A stretch of DNA of 64,000 nucleotides from Gammaproteobacteria bacterium (lineage in GTDB: Bacteria; Gemmatimonadota; Gemmatimonadetes; Longimicrobiales; Gaopeijiaceae): the NCBI GenBank assembly GCA_028821195.1, contig JAPPHB010000080.1:62001-126000 (forward strand). The letters run 5' to 3'. Shown here in pieces: positions 20,465 through 29,962 of this stretch. The position numbers and the translations under genes are program-made. How positions within the stretch are numbered: position 1 is the first letter of the stretch; every line of letters starts with the position of its first letter. The notes beneath the pieces are model-generated. The model saw nothing but the letters and a program-made list of their open reading frames with translations, was not told the origin of the DNA and did no database searches.

Positions 20465-21045
20465 GCGTCGCGCCTCTTGCCGATGGCGGAGAGCGACGAC
20501 AGGTAGTCGTTCACCAGTTCGCGGTCCTCCGGCGCATCCAGACGCTGCCGGACCAGCCTGGACGCAGCCGCGAGGGCGAGGCCCACGGTCTCCTTGCGGA
20601 TCGCCTCCAGCACCGCGTCCCGCTCCACCTCGATCTCGCGCCGGGCGCGCTGAACGATGGCCGCGCTCTCCTGCCGCGCCTTCGCTTCCAGTTCTCTCCC
20701 GAGGCCCGCCGCAGCCTCCTTCGCCTCGGCGATGATGTGCTGCGCCTCGTGGCGCGCCTCACGCAATTGCAGCCTGTGCTCGTCGAGCGCGTCGGACGCT
20801 TCCTTGCGCAGCCGCGTGGCGTCGTCGATGGAGCTCTGGATGTTCCGTTCCCGGTTCTCGAGCGCATTCAGGATCGGACCCCAGGCGAATTTGGCGAGGA
20901 GCAGAAGCAGGATCAGGAAGACGATCAGCGCCCACAGGCTCAGGCCGGTGTTGATGTCGAAAAGCCCCATCTCTTCCTGAGCCAGGAGGGATGCGGGAAG
21001 GGCGTTGAGTGCTGCCGCCGCGGCAGCCGCCGATAGTGCTCTCAT
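20461..21045 (-). CDS. atpF: ATP synthase Fo b subunit with signal-like N-terminus
   Basis: A 194-residue b subunit with one membrane helix ([20 protein letters not shown]) and a long charged coiled coil ([20 protein letters not shown] and onward). From the ATG at 21045 it begins with an Ala-rich hydrophobic stretch ending LLAQEE, which looks like a cleavable signal peptide and puts the canonical MGLFDINTG start 25 residues in. That internal ATG (20970) has AGGAAGAG just upstream and is the alternative. The track's 597-residue ORF is a false upstream extension. Confidence 0.9.
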   Translation of the reverse strand: MRALSAAAAAAALNALPASLLAQEEMGLFDINTGLSLWALIVFLILLLLLAKFAWGPILNALENRERNIQSSIDDATRLRKEASDALDEHRLQLREARHEAQHIIAEAKEAAAGLGRELEAKARQESAAIVQRARREIEVERDAVLEAIRKETVGLALAAASRLVRQRLDAPEDRELVNDYLSSLSAIGKRRDA

Positions 21046-21140
21046 AATCGTGACACCAAGGTTCCCGGACGGACCCCCGAACCCGGCGGGATGTGGGATC
21101 CGGCGTGGGTGAAGGACACGCCCGGGGGGACGGTTTCTGG

Positions 21141-21485
<345 letters not shown>

Positions 21486-22391
21486 TCAGTGGGCGTGGCG
21501 GATCAGGCCGATGAAGACGGCCGAGAGCATGGCGAAGATGTAGGCCTGCAGGAAGGCCACGAACAACTCGAGGACCATCATCAGCGTGGTGGCCGTCACG
21601 GAAGCGCCGGCGACCGCCCATCTTGCGAAGGTGAGCTGCGCGAAGATGAAGATGAGGCCCAGGAGAGAGAAAATGAGCGTGTGTCCCGCCGTCATGTTGG
21701 CGAAAAGGCGGACCGCGAGGGCGAAGGGCTTGGTCAGCTTGCTCACCACCTCGACCGGGATCATGACCAGCAGCATGACCGGCTTCATCCACCCGGGGAT
21801 GCCGGCGGGGACGAAGAAGATGGTGCGCGCATAGCCGGCGGGACCGAGGGCACGGAATCCGGACACTTCGACCACAAGGAACGTGACGATCGCGAGCACC
21901 GCGGTAACGGAGATGTTTCCCGTCGCCGAGGCCCCCCAGGGGACCAGCCCAAGGAGGTTCATGGTGAGGATGAAGAAAAAGAGCGTCAGAATGTAGGACG
22001 TGTACCTGTCGGCGCCCTCGCCGATGTTCTTGCGCACCACCTCGTCCCGGAAGTAGAGCACCAGCGCTTCGATCGCGTTCGCGAACCCCGACGGCGCTTC
22101 GTGCACCTTGCGCCGTCTCGCGGTGCGCCCCACCAGCGTGAACAACAACCCGCAGATCACCGCCGCCAGCAACAGGAACACGACGTGCTTGGTGGGCGAA
22201 AGGTTGACCGCGAGGGGCCCGAGGTGGAGGGGCTCCCACTCCGGCAGATGCCACACCGCACCGAGCGGACCTTCGATTTCGTGGGCATCAACGATGTGGT
22301 GCATCAGGGTGCCGCCGAGATCCAGCCCCTCGCCCTCGGCCCCGTGCGCGGGCGCACCGTGCCCCTCCTGGAGCAGCGCGGTCGCGATCAT
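21486..22391 (-). CDS. atpB: ATP synthase Fo a subunit
   Basis: The 301-residue proton channel subunit. The chosen ATG ([10 protein letters not shown]) has GGAG 9 bases upstream; the track start is 22 codons longer. An extended His- and Gly-rich N-terminal region ([15 protein letters not shown], then HHIVDAHE) precedes the first membrane helix, as in FCB-group proteins. The essential Arg lies in [16 protein letters not shown] and late-helix residues in [18 protein letters not shown]. Five to six membrane helices are visible. Confidence 0.95.
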   Translation of the reverse strand: MIATALLQEGHGAPAHGAEGEGLDLGGTLMHHIVDAHEIEGPLGAVWHLPEWEPLHLGPLAVNLSPTKHVVFLLLAAVICGLLFTLVGRTARRRKVHEAPSGFANAIEALVLYFRDEVVRKNIGEGADRYTSYILTLFFFILTMNLLGLVPWGASATGNISVTAVLAIVTFLVVEVSGFRALGPAGYARTIFFVPAGIPGWMKPVMLLVMIPVEVVSKLTKPFALAVRLFANMTAGHTLIFSLLGLIFIFAQLTFARWAVAGASVTATTLMMVLELFVAFLQAYIFAMLSAVFIGLIRHAH

Positions 22392-22404
22392 GCAGTCGTC
22401 TCCA

Positions 22405-22776
22405 TCAGGCCGCTTCCGCCGCGGATCGCATGCGGGCGGCGAGGAAGACCGGCTCAAGCATCAGAAGCACGAAGAAGAACCCGGCACAGCCCAGCAGGGT
22501 GGTGGCGGGAGAAAGAGCCGGGAGCAGGGTCACCGCCAGCCCGACGCCGATCACGATGGCCATGCGAACGACCGCGGCGCCGATCCAGACGACCAGCCCC
22601 TCGGCGGGCCGCACCGCGTGCTTGCAGAGCAGGGCGAAGGCCGCCACCTGAACCGGAAACGTGATGGCGGCCGCGACCAGGAGACCGGCCCTGCCGGGGC
22701 CGTCGAGCCAGGGGAACATCACGCCGTTTGCGGCGGCCAGGATGGCGAGGGCCGCCCCCGCGTACTTGAGCGTCAT
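22405..22776 (-). CDS. Four-helix membrane protein in AtpI position
   Basis: A 123-residue protein with about four hydrophobic helices and basic loops (CKHAVRPAEG, AARMRSAAEAA). Sequence similarity to AtpI is weak by eye; the assignment rests on position between atpZ and atpB. Its start overlaps the atpZ stop (ATGA). AtpI-type proteins assist c-ring assembly, but that role is inferred for this gene. The track ORF extends 76 codons upstream in a frame already occupied by atpZ. Confidence 0.7.
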   Translation of the reverse strand: MTLKYAGAALAILAAANGVMFPWLDGPGRAGLLVAAAITFPVQVAAFALLCKHAVRPAEGLVVWIGAAVVRMAIVIGVGLAVTLLPALSPATTLLGCAGFFFVLLMLEPVFLAARMRSAAEAA

Positions 22777-23045
22777 CGCTCGTGTTCTTCCCGTTCTCTC
22801 TGCCGGCGTGGTTCCAGGACGACGTGGTAGTAGAGGCTGTACAAGCCCGCGGCCGCTCCGACGAAGGCGCCCAGGACGGTGAAAACCGGGACCGTCCCCA
22901 GCCGGTTGTCCAGCCACCAGCCCGCCCACAGGAAGAGCCCGGTCGCGAGCGCCAGGGTCAGTCCCTGGCCCGCAACGCGGGCTGCATCTGCCCGAGGATT
23001 CCACGGATCTCCTGCCGGAGCTCGCGGGGGCTTTTCGTCGCCCAC
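22773..23045 (-). CDS. atpZ: AtpZ/AtpI-family ATP synthase-associated protein
   Basis: A 90-residue protein with two membrane helices: GQGLTLALATGLFLWAGWWLDNRLG and VPVFTVLGAFVGAAAGLYSLY, followed by a basic tail. This is the AtpZ pattern, including the GxWLD-like motif in the first helix exit. Start is GTG with GGGAGG about 8 bases upstream. It is the first gene of the ATP synthase operon. The family is linked to c-ring assembly or Mg/Ca uptake. Confidence 0.85.
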   Translation of the reverse strand: MGDEKPPRAPAGDPWNPRADAARVAGQGLTLALATGLFLWAGWWLDNRLGTVPVFTVLGAFVGAAAGLYSLYYHVVLEPRRQREREEHER

Positions 23046-23358
23046 CTGATCAACCTCCCACCGGTGCGATCCTGCCCCGGAAACAGCCGACAGAAGCTAG
23101 AAGGTTGGCGCATCCGGCGCAACCTCCGGAACGCCCCGTTTTCGCTGATCCGGGAAGCACGCGCCGGCACCCCTTTTCCACGGCGGCGGCTGGCGCAAGA
23201 GGGGCTGGTGCCCGTACCTTCGGCATCGCCCGGCGCGAGCCGGGATCCTGTCCCGAATATCGGTTTATTCTCGCTAGGCTTGCGGAATCTGCGATCTTGC
23301 GGATGCGAAGGGCATCCGCCGCCCGTTCCTCGATTCGAACCCGGAGCTGCAGCCTCAC
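23046..23358. promoter_or_regulatory. 312-base divergent region between the ATP synthase operon and moxR
   Basis: No gene is seen. By position it carries the promoter of the ATP synthase operon (minus) and of the MoxR gene (plus). I find no convincing -35/-10 pair and no riboswitch. A GGTTCGAATC string near 23335 (minus) resembles a tRNA T-loop, but no tRNA folds around it. Confidence 0.4.
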
Positions 23359-24375
23359 ATGAGAACGCTCGAGAACACGATGGTGGACGATCGGGATCTG
23401 CTGCTGCTCGATCGGGTCGGCACGGTCACGCAGGCGCTGCGGAACGAAGTCGCGAAGCGCATCGTGGGTCAGGAGGCGGTCGTGGGCGGGCTACTCACGG
23501 CCCTGCTTGCCAACGGACACGTTCTTCTGGTGGGCGTGCCGGGACTCGCGAAGACGCTGCTGGTCTCGACCCTCGCGGACGCCCTCGACCTGGAGTTCGG
23601 CCGTGTCCAGTTCACGCCCGATCTGATGCCCACCGACATCACCGGCACCGAGGTGATCGAGGAGGACCGGACTTCGGGGCGGCGGGTGTTCCGCTTCGTG
23701 CGCGGACCCATTTTCGCCAACGTGGTGCTCGCCGACGAGATCAACCGGGCGCCGCCCAAGACCCAGGCGGCGCTCCTGCAGGCCATGCAGGAACGGGCGG
23801 TCACGGCATCGGGCGAAACCATGCGCCTCGCTCCTCCGTTCTTCGTGCTTGCGACACAGAATCCCATCGAGCAGGAGGGCACGTATCCTCTTCCGGAAGC
23901 GCAGCTTGACCGCTTCATGCTCGAGCTGCGGATCGGCTATCCCGATCAGCGGGAGGAGGAAGAGATCGCCATGAGGACCACCGGCGCCGACGACGGCCTC
24001 ATCTCGCCCGTCGTTGCCGCGGGAGAGCTGATCGAGCTCCAGAACCTGGTGCGGCGCGTGCCCGCTTCGCCGGCGCTCATCTCCTTTGCGGTCCGTCTCG
24101 CGCGCGCCACCCGCCCCTCTCCGGACGCGCCGGCGGTCACAGGGAAGTACGTGAGCTGGGGAGCCGGGCCGCGCGCCTCCCAGTTCCTCGTGCTGGGCGC
24201 CAAGGCGCGCGCCGCGATGAACGGCGAAGCCATGCCGTCGATCGACGACGTGAGCGCCGTGGCAGCCGACGTGCTGGCGCATCGCCTGGTGCTGAACTTC
24301 GAGGCGGAGGCCGACGGCCGCGGCACGCACGACATCATTAGCGAGCTGCTTGAGGAGAGCCGCCTGTGGAGGTAG
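23359..24375 (+). CDS. MoxR-family AAA+ ATPase
   Basis: A 338-residue AAA+ protein with Walker A GVPGLAKT, Walker B VLADEINRAPPKTQAALLQAMQE, sensor 1 LATQNPIEQEGTYPLPEAQLDRF, and the MoxR lid region (WGAGPRASQFLVLGAKARA). The family acts as a chaperone for metal-cofactor or membrane complexes. Its usual partners (DUF58, VWA proteins) are not downstream here; a CNNM/CorC-type transporter follows after 100 bases. The start could also be the ATG at 23380. Confidence 0.9.
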   Translation: MRTLENTMVDDRDLLLLDRVGTVTQALRNEVAKRIVGQEAVVGGLLTALLANGHVLLVGVPGLAKTLLVSTLADALDLEFGRVQFTPDLMPTDITGTEVIEEDRTSGRRVFRFVRGPIFANVVLADEINRAPPKTQAALLQAMQERAVTASGETMRLAPPFFVLATQNPIEQEGTYPLPEAQLDRFMLELRIGYPDQREEEEIAMRTTGADDGLISPVVAAGELIELQNLVRRVPASPALISFAVRLARATRPSPDAPAVTGKYVSWGAGPRASQFLVLGAKARAAMNGEAMPSIDDVSAVAADVLAHRLVLNFEAEADGRGTHDIISELLEESRLWR

Positions 24376-24475
24376 ATCCCAGCAGTACCAGCGCTTCCGA
24401 GCCTCCGTCAGGCCGGCAGAGCCGGCCCGCGCGGGCCGGATCGGCGGCCGGTTTCCCGTGGACGGGAGACCTCCC

Positions 24476-25726
24476 TTGACTACGATCCTGCTGGGCCTCG
24501 GCCTCCTGCTGCTCGTCGGGTCGGCGCTGTTGACGGCGGCCCAGACCGCGTGCGTCACGGTGGGTGAATCGCGCATCCGCACGCTCGTGGACGAGGGCTT
24601 CCAGGAGGCCGACAAGCTGTCGCGGCTGCGAGAGGAACCGGGGCGATTCCTGGACTCCTACGTGCTCTTCGACACGCTGTTCAACGCGGGCACCGCCGCG
24701 CTGTGGGTGGGAGCGTCCGCCCGGGTCGGGGCAGGATCCCTGGTGATTGCCGCCGTCGTGGCCGTCGGCATGGTTCTGGTCGCGGGAGAGTTGGTGCCGC
24801 GGGCCGTGGCCCAGGCCAGGCCGGTTCGCCTGGCGCTTCTCGGCGCGCCCGCGTTGCTCCTCCTCGAACGGCTCTCCCGTCCGCTCCTCTACCCGGTGCG
24901 GCGATTCGCGCGCTACTGGATCCACCGGCCGGGCGACGAAGGCCGTTCGGCCCAGGAGCGCGAGGTGAGCGAACTGGCCGAACTGGGTCAGGAGGAAGGC
25001 GTCGTGATGCCCGAGGAACACGAACTGGCGGAACGGGCCTTTCGCCTGGACGAGACCACGGCCGGGGACGTGATGACGCCACGCGTGTCCATCTTCGCCT
25101 GGAGCGACTCGCTGACCCTCGGCGACATCATCGAACAACTGCCCGAGGTGCCGTATTCGCGGGTGCCGGTGTACGGCGACTCGATCGACGACGTTACCGG
25201 CATTCTCTATGTGCGCGAAGCCTATGCCGCCCACTCCGGCGGGCAGGCGAACGAACGGCTGTCGGAGCTCTCGCGCGAGCCCTTCTTCGTCCCCGGATCC
25301 CTGCCCCTGACGCGCCTGCTGCGGGACTTCCAGAGCCGGCGCATCCACATGGGCATCGTGGCCGACGAGTTCGGGGGCACCGATGGTCTCGTTACCCTGG
25401 AGGACCTGCTCGAGGAGCTGGTCGGCGAGATCGTCGACGAAACCGATCCCGCGTCCGAGGCCATCGTGCGCGTCTCGCGCACGGAAGCGATTGTCGAGGG
25501 TTCCACGGAACTGCGGGAGATCAACTACGCGATGAACGTCTCCCTGCCCCACCTGGAGCACCGCTCGCTGAACGGGTTTCTGGTGGAAAGGCTGGGCCAC
25601 GTGCCCGCCCCGGACGAGGTTGTGGTGGTGGCGGGCGTCGATATCCGGATCGTGGAGGCCTCCGAAACCCAGATCCTGCGCGCACGGCTGCGCAAGGTGC
25701 CCGCTCCCGGGGGCGAGGGCGAATAG
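24476..25726 (+). CDS. CNNM/CorC-type (hemolysin-like) transporter with CBS domains
   Basis: The proposed start is TTG at 24476, 7 bases after GGGAG, giving 416 residues; GTG 24458 is an alternative. The N-terminal half is a DUF21/CNNM membrane domain with about four helices and GELVPRAVAQARP. Two CBS domains follow (DVMTPRVSIFAWSD, YSRVPVYGDSIDDVTGILY, GIVADEFGGTDGLVTLEDLLEELVGEI). The C-terminal CorC_HlyC domain reads INYAMNVSLPHLEHRSLNGFL. The family is associated with magnesium or cobalt efflux; substrate is inferred. gamma-carbonic anhydrase follows 4 bases later. Confidence 0.88.
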   Translation: MTTILLGLGLLLLVGSALLTAAQTACVTVGESRIRTLVDEGFQEADKLSRLREEPGRFLDSYVLFDTLFNAGTAALWVGASARVGAGSLVIAAVVAVGMVLVAGELVPRAVAQARPVRLALLGAPALLLLERLSRPLLYPVRRFARYWIHRPGDEGRSAQEREVSELAELGQEEGVVMPEEHELAERAFRLDETTAGDVMTPRVSIFAWSDSLTLGDIIEQLPEVPYSRVPVYGDSIDDVTGILYVREAYAAHSGGQANERLSELSREPFFVPGSLPLTRLLRDFQSRRIHMGIVADEFGGTDGLVTLEDLLEELVGEIVDETDPASEAIVRVSRTEAIVEGSTELREINYAMNVSLPHLEHRSLNGFLVERLGHVPAPDEVVVVAGVDIRIVEASETQILRARLRKVPAPGGEGE

Positions 25727-25730
25727 GGAA

Positions 25731-26261
25731 ATGGCGTTGATTCTGCCCTTCAACGGGCACACCCCCAAGGTCGCCGAGAGCGCCTTCCTGGCCCCCACGG
25801 CGGTCCTCATCGGCGACGTTACGGTGGGCGAGGAAGCCAGCATCTGGTTCGGCGCGGTCCTGCGGGGGGACAACCCGGAGCACGGCGTCGTCATCGGCGC
25901 ACGCAGCAACATCCAGGAGAACTGCGTGGTGCACGTGGGCCACTGGGGGCCCACGGTGGTTGGCGAGGACGTAACCGTCGGCCACGGCGCGAAGTTCGAG
26001 AGCTGCGAGATCGGCGACAACACGGTCGTGGGCATGAACGCCGTCATCCTGCAGGGGGCGCGGGTGGGCGCCGGCTGCGTCCTGGCCGCGGGAACCGTCG
26101 TGCTCGAGGACGCCGACTTCCCCGCGCACAGCCTGGTCGCGGGCGTGCCCGGGCGGGTCAAGAAAACCCTTGAGGGGGCGTCGGCGAGCTGGGTGGAAGG
26201 AGGAGGCGGCCACTACGTGCGGCTGTCGCGGAGGTACATGGAGGAGCTGGGACTCAAGTGA
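25731..26261 (+). CDS. Gamma-class carbonic anhydrase family protein
   Basis: A 176-residue left-handed beta-helix with hexapeptide repeats (APTAVLIGDVTVGEEASIWFGAVLRGD). The metal-ligand histidines are in NCVVHVGH and VGHGAKFESCEIG. The C-terminal alpha helix packs as usual. The family includes true zinc or iron carbonic anhydrases and inactive homologues; the His ligands are present. The ATG lies 4 bases after the transporter stop; the track's longer ORF is a shadow extension. The end overlaps the convergent prepilin peptidase by 8 bases. Confidence 0.9.
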   Translation: MALILPFNGHTPKVAESAFLAPTAVLIGDVTVGEEASIWFGAVLRGDNPEHGVVIGARSNIQENCVVHVGHWGPTVVGEDVTVGHGAKFESCEIGDNTVVGMNAVILQGARVGAGCVLAAGTVVLEDADFPAHSLVAGVPGRVKKTLEGASASWVEGGGGHYVRLSRRYMEELGLK

Positions 26262-27303
26262 GCCCGGACAGCCGCAGATACCAGGCGAGTATGGCGTCAC
26301 CCCACCACAGGGTGATGGCGCCGCCGACCGCCAGAAACACGCCGAGGGGAACCAGGTGGCGGGTTCCCAGCAGCAGCCGCAGCTTGAGGTAGGCCAGGAT
26401 ACCCGCGAGGGCTGCCAGGAATACGGTCAGGACCGCGCCCCACGGGCCGGTGAAGGAACCCACCAGCGCCATCATCTTGACGTCGCCTCCTCCCAGCACG
26501 GCTCCCGGGGTCACGGGCGCGGTGGAGTCCGCGTCCTCGCCCAATCCCTCCACCCAGGCGACCAGGACGGCCAATCCGGCCGCGCAGGCCGCCACCGCCA
26601 CAGCCACGCCGACCGGCCCGAACCACCATCCGACCAGCACCATCACCGGAAGGGTCGGCAGCAGCGCCGCCAGCTGGCCGCGCGGCCTCGCCAGGACGCG
26701 CACCCCCCGTGCGTCACGAGTCCGGCGGCGGCCCTGGGCGTGTTCCCGGCCGGCCTCCTCCAGCCGGTCGGGACGAGCGCGCGCGAGCACCCAGGTGCCC
26801 GCCGCACCGACCAGCCACATCCCCCCGAACCCCACCACCACCCCCGTGGTCGCACTGCCGGGAGTGATTCCTCCCGGCGCGAGCGAGAGCGCCAGGCCCG
26901 CCGCCGCGCCGCCCAGAGAGAACTGGTCGGGGATCAGGTAGAAGCGCGCGTCGGTGAGCGCGATGCCCAGCAGGACGAGCAGGAAGCAGGCCGCGGCGGC
27001 CGCCTCCAGGCTCACACCGCGGGTCAGGACGACGAGCACGCAGATCGCGGCGCCGGCGGTCTCCACCAGCGGATACGACAGGGAGACGCGGGCACCGCAC
27101 TTTCTGCAGCGGCCGCGCAGCAGGGACCAGCTCACCACCGGGATCTGGTCGTACCAGCGGATCGGCGCCGAGCACGCCGGGCACGCCGAGCGCGGCCGCA
27201 CAACCGAACCACCGCGCGGCCAGCGCGCCACGCAGACGTTGAGGAAAGACCCGAGCGCCAGGCCGACCAGCCCGACAAGGGCGAGCACTACCGGATCGGT
27301 CAT
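26254..27303 (-). CDS. pilD: Type IV prepilin peptidase / N-methyltransferase
   Basis: Cleaves and N-methylates type IV prepilins at the inner membrane. The 349-residue protein starts at MTDPVVLALVG, overlapping the methyltransferase stop by ATGA. It has the GSFLNVCVARWPRG entry motif, a zinc-binding CPAC and CRKC pair, the first catalytic Asp in LTDARFYLIPDQ and the second in GGGDVKMMALVG. About eight membrane helices are visible. A charged loop (residues about 190-225) is longer than usual. It can process the minor pilins encoded at 57-59.5 kb. Confidence 0.93.
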   Translation of the reverse strand: MTDPVVLALVGLVGLALGSFLNVCVARWPRGGSVVRPRSACPACSAPIRWYDQIPVVSWSLLRGRCRKCGARVSLSYPLVETAGAAICVLVVLTRGVSLEAAAAACFLLVLLGIALTDARFYLIPDQFSLGGAAAGLALSLAPGGITPGSATTGVVVGFGGMWLVGAAGTWVLARARPDRLEEAGREHAQGRRRTRDARGVRVLARPRGQLAALLPTLPVMVLVGWWFGPVGVAVAVAACAAGLAVLVAWVEGLGEDADSTAPVTPGAVLGGGDVKMMALVGSFTGPWGAVLTVFLAALAGILAYLKLRLLLGTRHLVPLGVFLAVGGAITLWWGDAILAWYLRLSGLT

Positions 27304-28061
27304 CGGCGCGTAAGCGCGTAGAGCACGATCGCGCCCGCGACCGCCGCGTTGAGCGAATCGGCCGCGCCGGCCATGGGCACCGCCGCCCACGCGTTCGCCG
27401 CCTCGCGGATCTCCGCGCGCACACCCGCGCCCTCATTGCCGACCACCAGCATCCACGGCGGCTCGACGGAGAGGCTGGCCGCGTCCCGTCCGGCGGCGTC
27501 CGCCACGATCAACTGCACCCCAGCCGCCCAGGCACCCACCTCGGTCCACGGAGCGCGCACCACCGGGATCCGGAACACGCTGCCCGCGGAAGCACGCACC
27601 ACTCTGGCGTTCCAGGGATCCACCGTCCCGTCCAGGGCGATCACGCCCGTGAGGTCAAACGCGCGCGCCGTGCGCACCAGAGTACCCAGGTTCCCCGGAT
27701 CCTGGATGCCGTCCAGCGCCAGGAGGCGGGCCTCCGTGGCGGCGGCCGTCGCCAGCGTGGTCGACGGCTGCTCGCAAACCAGCAGGATGCCCTGGGGGCT
27801 GGGGGTCGCGGACACGGCCGCCATCTCGCGCTCCCCCACCCAGTCCGGCGTCAGCCCCCTCGCCTCCAGTTCCGCGAGCAGTTCCTCGCCGGCGGACGAG
27901 CGCGTAAGCACGCGCGAACATACCACGAAGCGCACGACCACCCCGGAGGCGAGTGCCTCCGCGACCGCGCGCACGCCCTCTGCCAGGACACGGCCCTCGC
28001 GGACGCGGCCCCGGGCGCTCCCGAGCCGCGCCAGCATCCGCGTCCTGCGCTTGCTCAGCAC
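27300..28061 (-). CDS. TrmH/SpoU-family RNA 2'-O-methyltransferase
   Basis: A 253-residue SPOUT methyltransferase using S-adenosylmethionine. The knot motifs are motif 1 QDPGNLGTLVRTARAF, motif 2 MLVVGNEGAGV and motif 3 VPMAGAADSLNAAVAGAIVL. An N-terminal substrate-binding domain (KRRTRMLARLGSARGRVREG, VLAEGVRAVAEAL) is present. tRNA or 23S rRNA is the likely substrate and cannot be settled by eye. It is followed by pilD with a 4-base overlap. Confidence 0.9.
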   Translation of the reverse strand: MLSKRRTRMLARLGSARGRVREGRVLAEGVRAVAEALASGVVVRFVVCSRVLTRSSAGEELLAELEARGLTPDWVGEREMAAVSATPSPQGILLVCEQPSTTLATAAATEARLLALDGIQDPGNLGTLVRTARAFDLTGVIALDGTVDPWNARVVRASAGSVFRIPVVRAPWTEVGAWAAGVQLIVADAAGRDAASLSVEPPWMLVVGNEGAGVRAEIREAANAWAAVPMAGAADSLNAAVAGAIVLYALTRR

Positions 28062-28231
28062 GGGCTCAAGGGGGCCCGTCGAGTCGCCGCCTCACCGCCA
28101 CCGGGATCGCTCATCCTGCTCCGCTGCTCATCCTTCTCCACGCTGCTCATCCCTCCCAAGGCGATTATCTTTGCCTGCGCCGGCCTCGGAGCCGCGCCAC
28201 GGCCCCCGGAATCGACCCACTCCACCGTCCC

Positions 28232-29062
<831 letters not shown>

Positions 29063-29098
29063 GTTGCGGAAGACCTCATCGGCAGCGCCCGAGTGCCG

Positions 29099-29962
29099 TC
29101 AGACGGAAAACGCGCCGCCCGCCAGCATCCCCCGGATCACCCGCTCCAGCACCGCACCCGCCCGGTTTCCCACCTCCAGAACCTCGTCATGCGAGATGGC
29201 GTCCGCGCCCTCCGCCCCCGGGGCCATTCCCACCCCGCACGCCAGGTTGGTGACCATGGCGAAAGCCAGCACCCGCACGCCTCGGGCGCGCAGCGTGAGC
29301 ACCTCGGGTACGACCGACATGCCCACCACGTCCCCGCCCATCCGCTCGACCATGCGGATCTCGGCAGGCGTCTCGAAGCTGGGGCCGAGCAGGGCCGCAT
29401 AGGTGCCCCGGGCCAGGCGCACGCCCAGCCGGGCAGCCTGCTCGAGCGCGGCCTGCTGCAACCCCCGGTCGTAGGGCACGCTCATGTCCGGAAACGGGTT
29501 CGCATCGCCCGCCTGCGCGGGCGGCGGCAGCGGCGTGCGGGAGAGCAGATTGATGTGGTCGTCGATCACCATCAGGCCGCCCGGGCACAGCCGCCGGTCC
29601 ACCCCCCCCACCGCTGCCGTGACGACGGAACTCCGCACTCCCATCGCGGCCGCGATGCGGGCCGGGGCCGTGATCACCCATGGTGGGTGACCTTCGTAGA
29701 AGTGCAGCCGCCCGCACTGCACGACGACCGGAACGCCCTCGCAGCGCCCGAAAAGGAAGTGGCCCGCGTGACCCGCGACTCCGGCCGACGGAAGGCCGGG
29801 AATCTCCCCGAACGGCACCTTCTCCTCTACCTCGACCAGCCGTTCGAGCCCGTTGAGCCCGGAACCCAGCAGCAGATGCACCTTCGGTGCCGCGCGCAGT
29901 CGCGCCCGCAGCGCCGCCACCACCGCTTCGAAGTCGTCTCCCGGCGCCACGCCCGGCGTCAC
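29099..29962 (-). CDS. Purine-nucleoside phosphorylase
   Basis: Cleaves purine nucleosides with phosphate in the cytoplasm. The protein is 287 residues from a GTG that overlaps the transporter stop (GTGA). Motifs of the trimeric PNP family are LLLGSGLNGLE, GHAGHFLFG, QCGRLHFYEGH, LLGPSFETPAEIRM, VGMSVVPEVL and VTNLACGV. The usual TNAAGG segment reads TAAVGG here. Together with the CNT carrier upstream it forms a two-gene nucleoside salvage operon. The track's 773-residue ORF joins this gene to a shadow of the transporter. Confidence 0.9.
   Translation of the reverse strand: MTPGVAPGDDFEAVVAALRARLRAAPKVHLLLGSGLNGLERLVEVEEKVPFGEIPGLPSAGVAGHAGHFLFGRCEGVPVVVQCGRLHFYEGHPPWVITAPARIAAAMGVRSSVVTAAVGGVDRRLCPGGLMVIDDHINLLSRTPLPPPAQAGDANPFPDMSVPYDRGLQQAALEQAARLGVRLARGTYAALLGPSFETPAEIRMVERMGGDVVGMSVVPEVLTLRARGVRVLAFAMVTNLACGVGMAPGAEGADAISHDEVLEVGNRAGAVLERVIRGMLAGGAFSV

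Noticed and set aside
23325-23345. T-loop-like GGTTCGAATC, minus strand
   Set aside because: The flanking bases do not form a T stem, and no acceptor or anticodon stems can be drawn around it.
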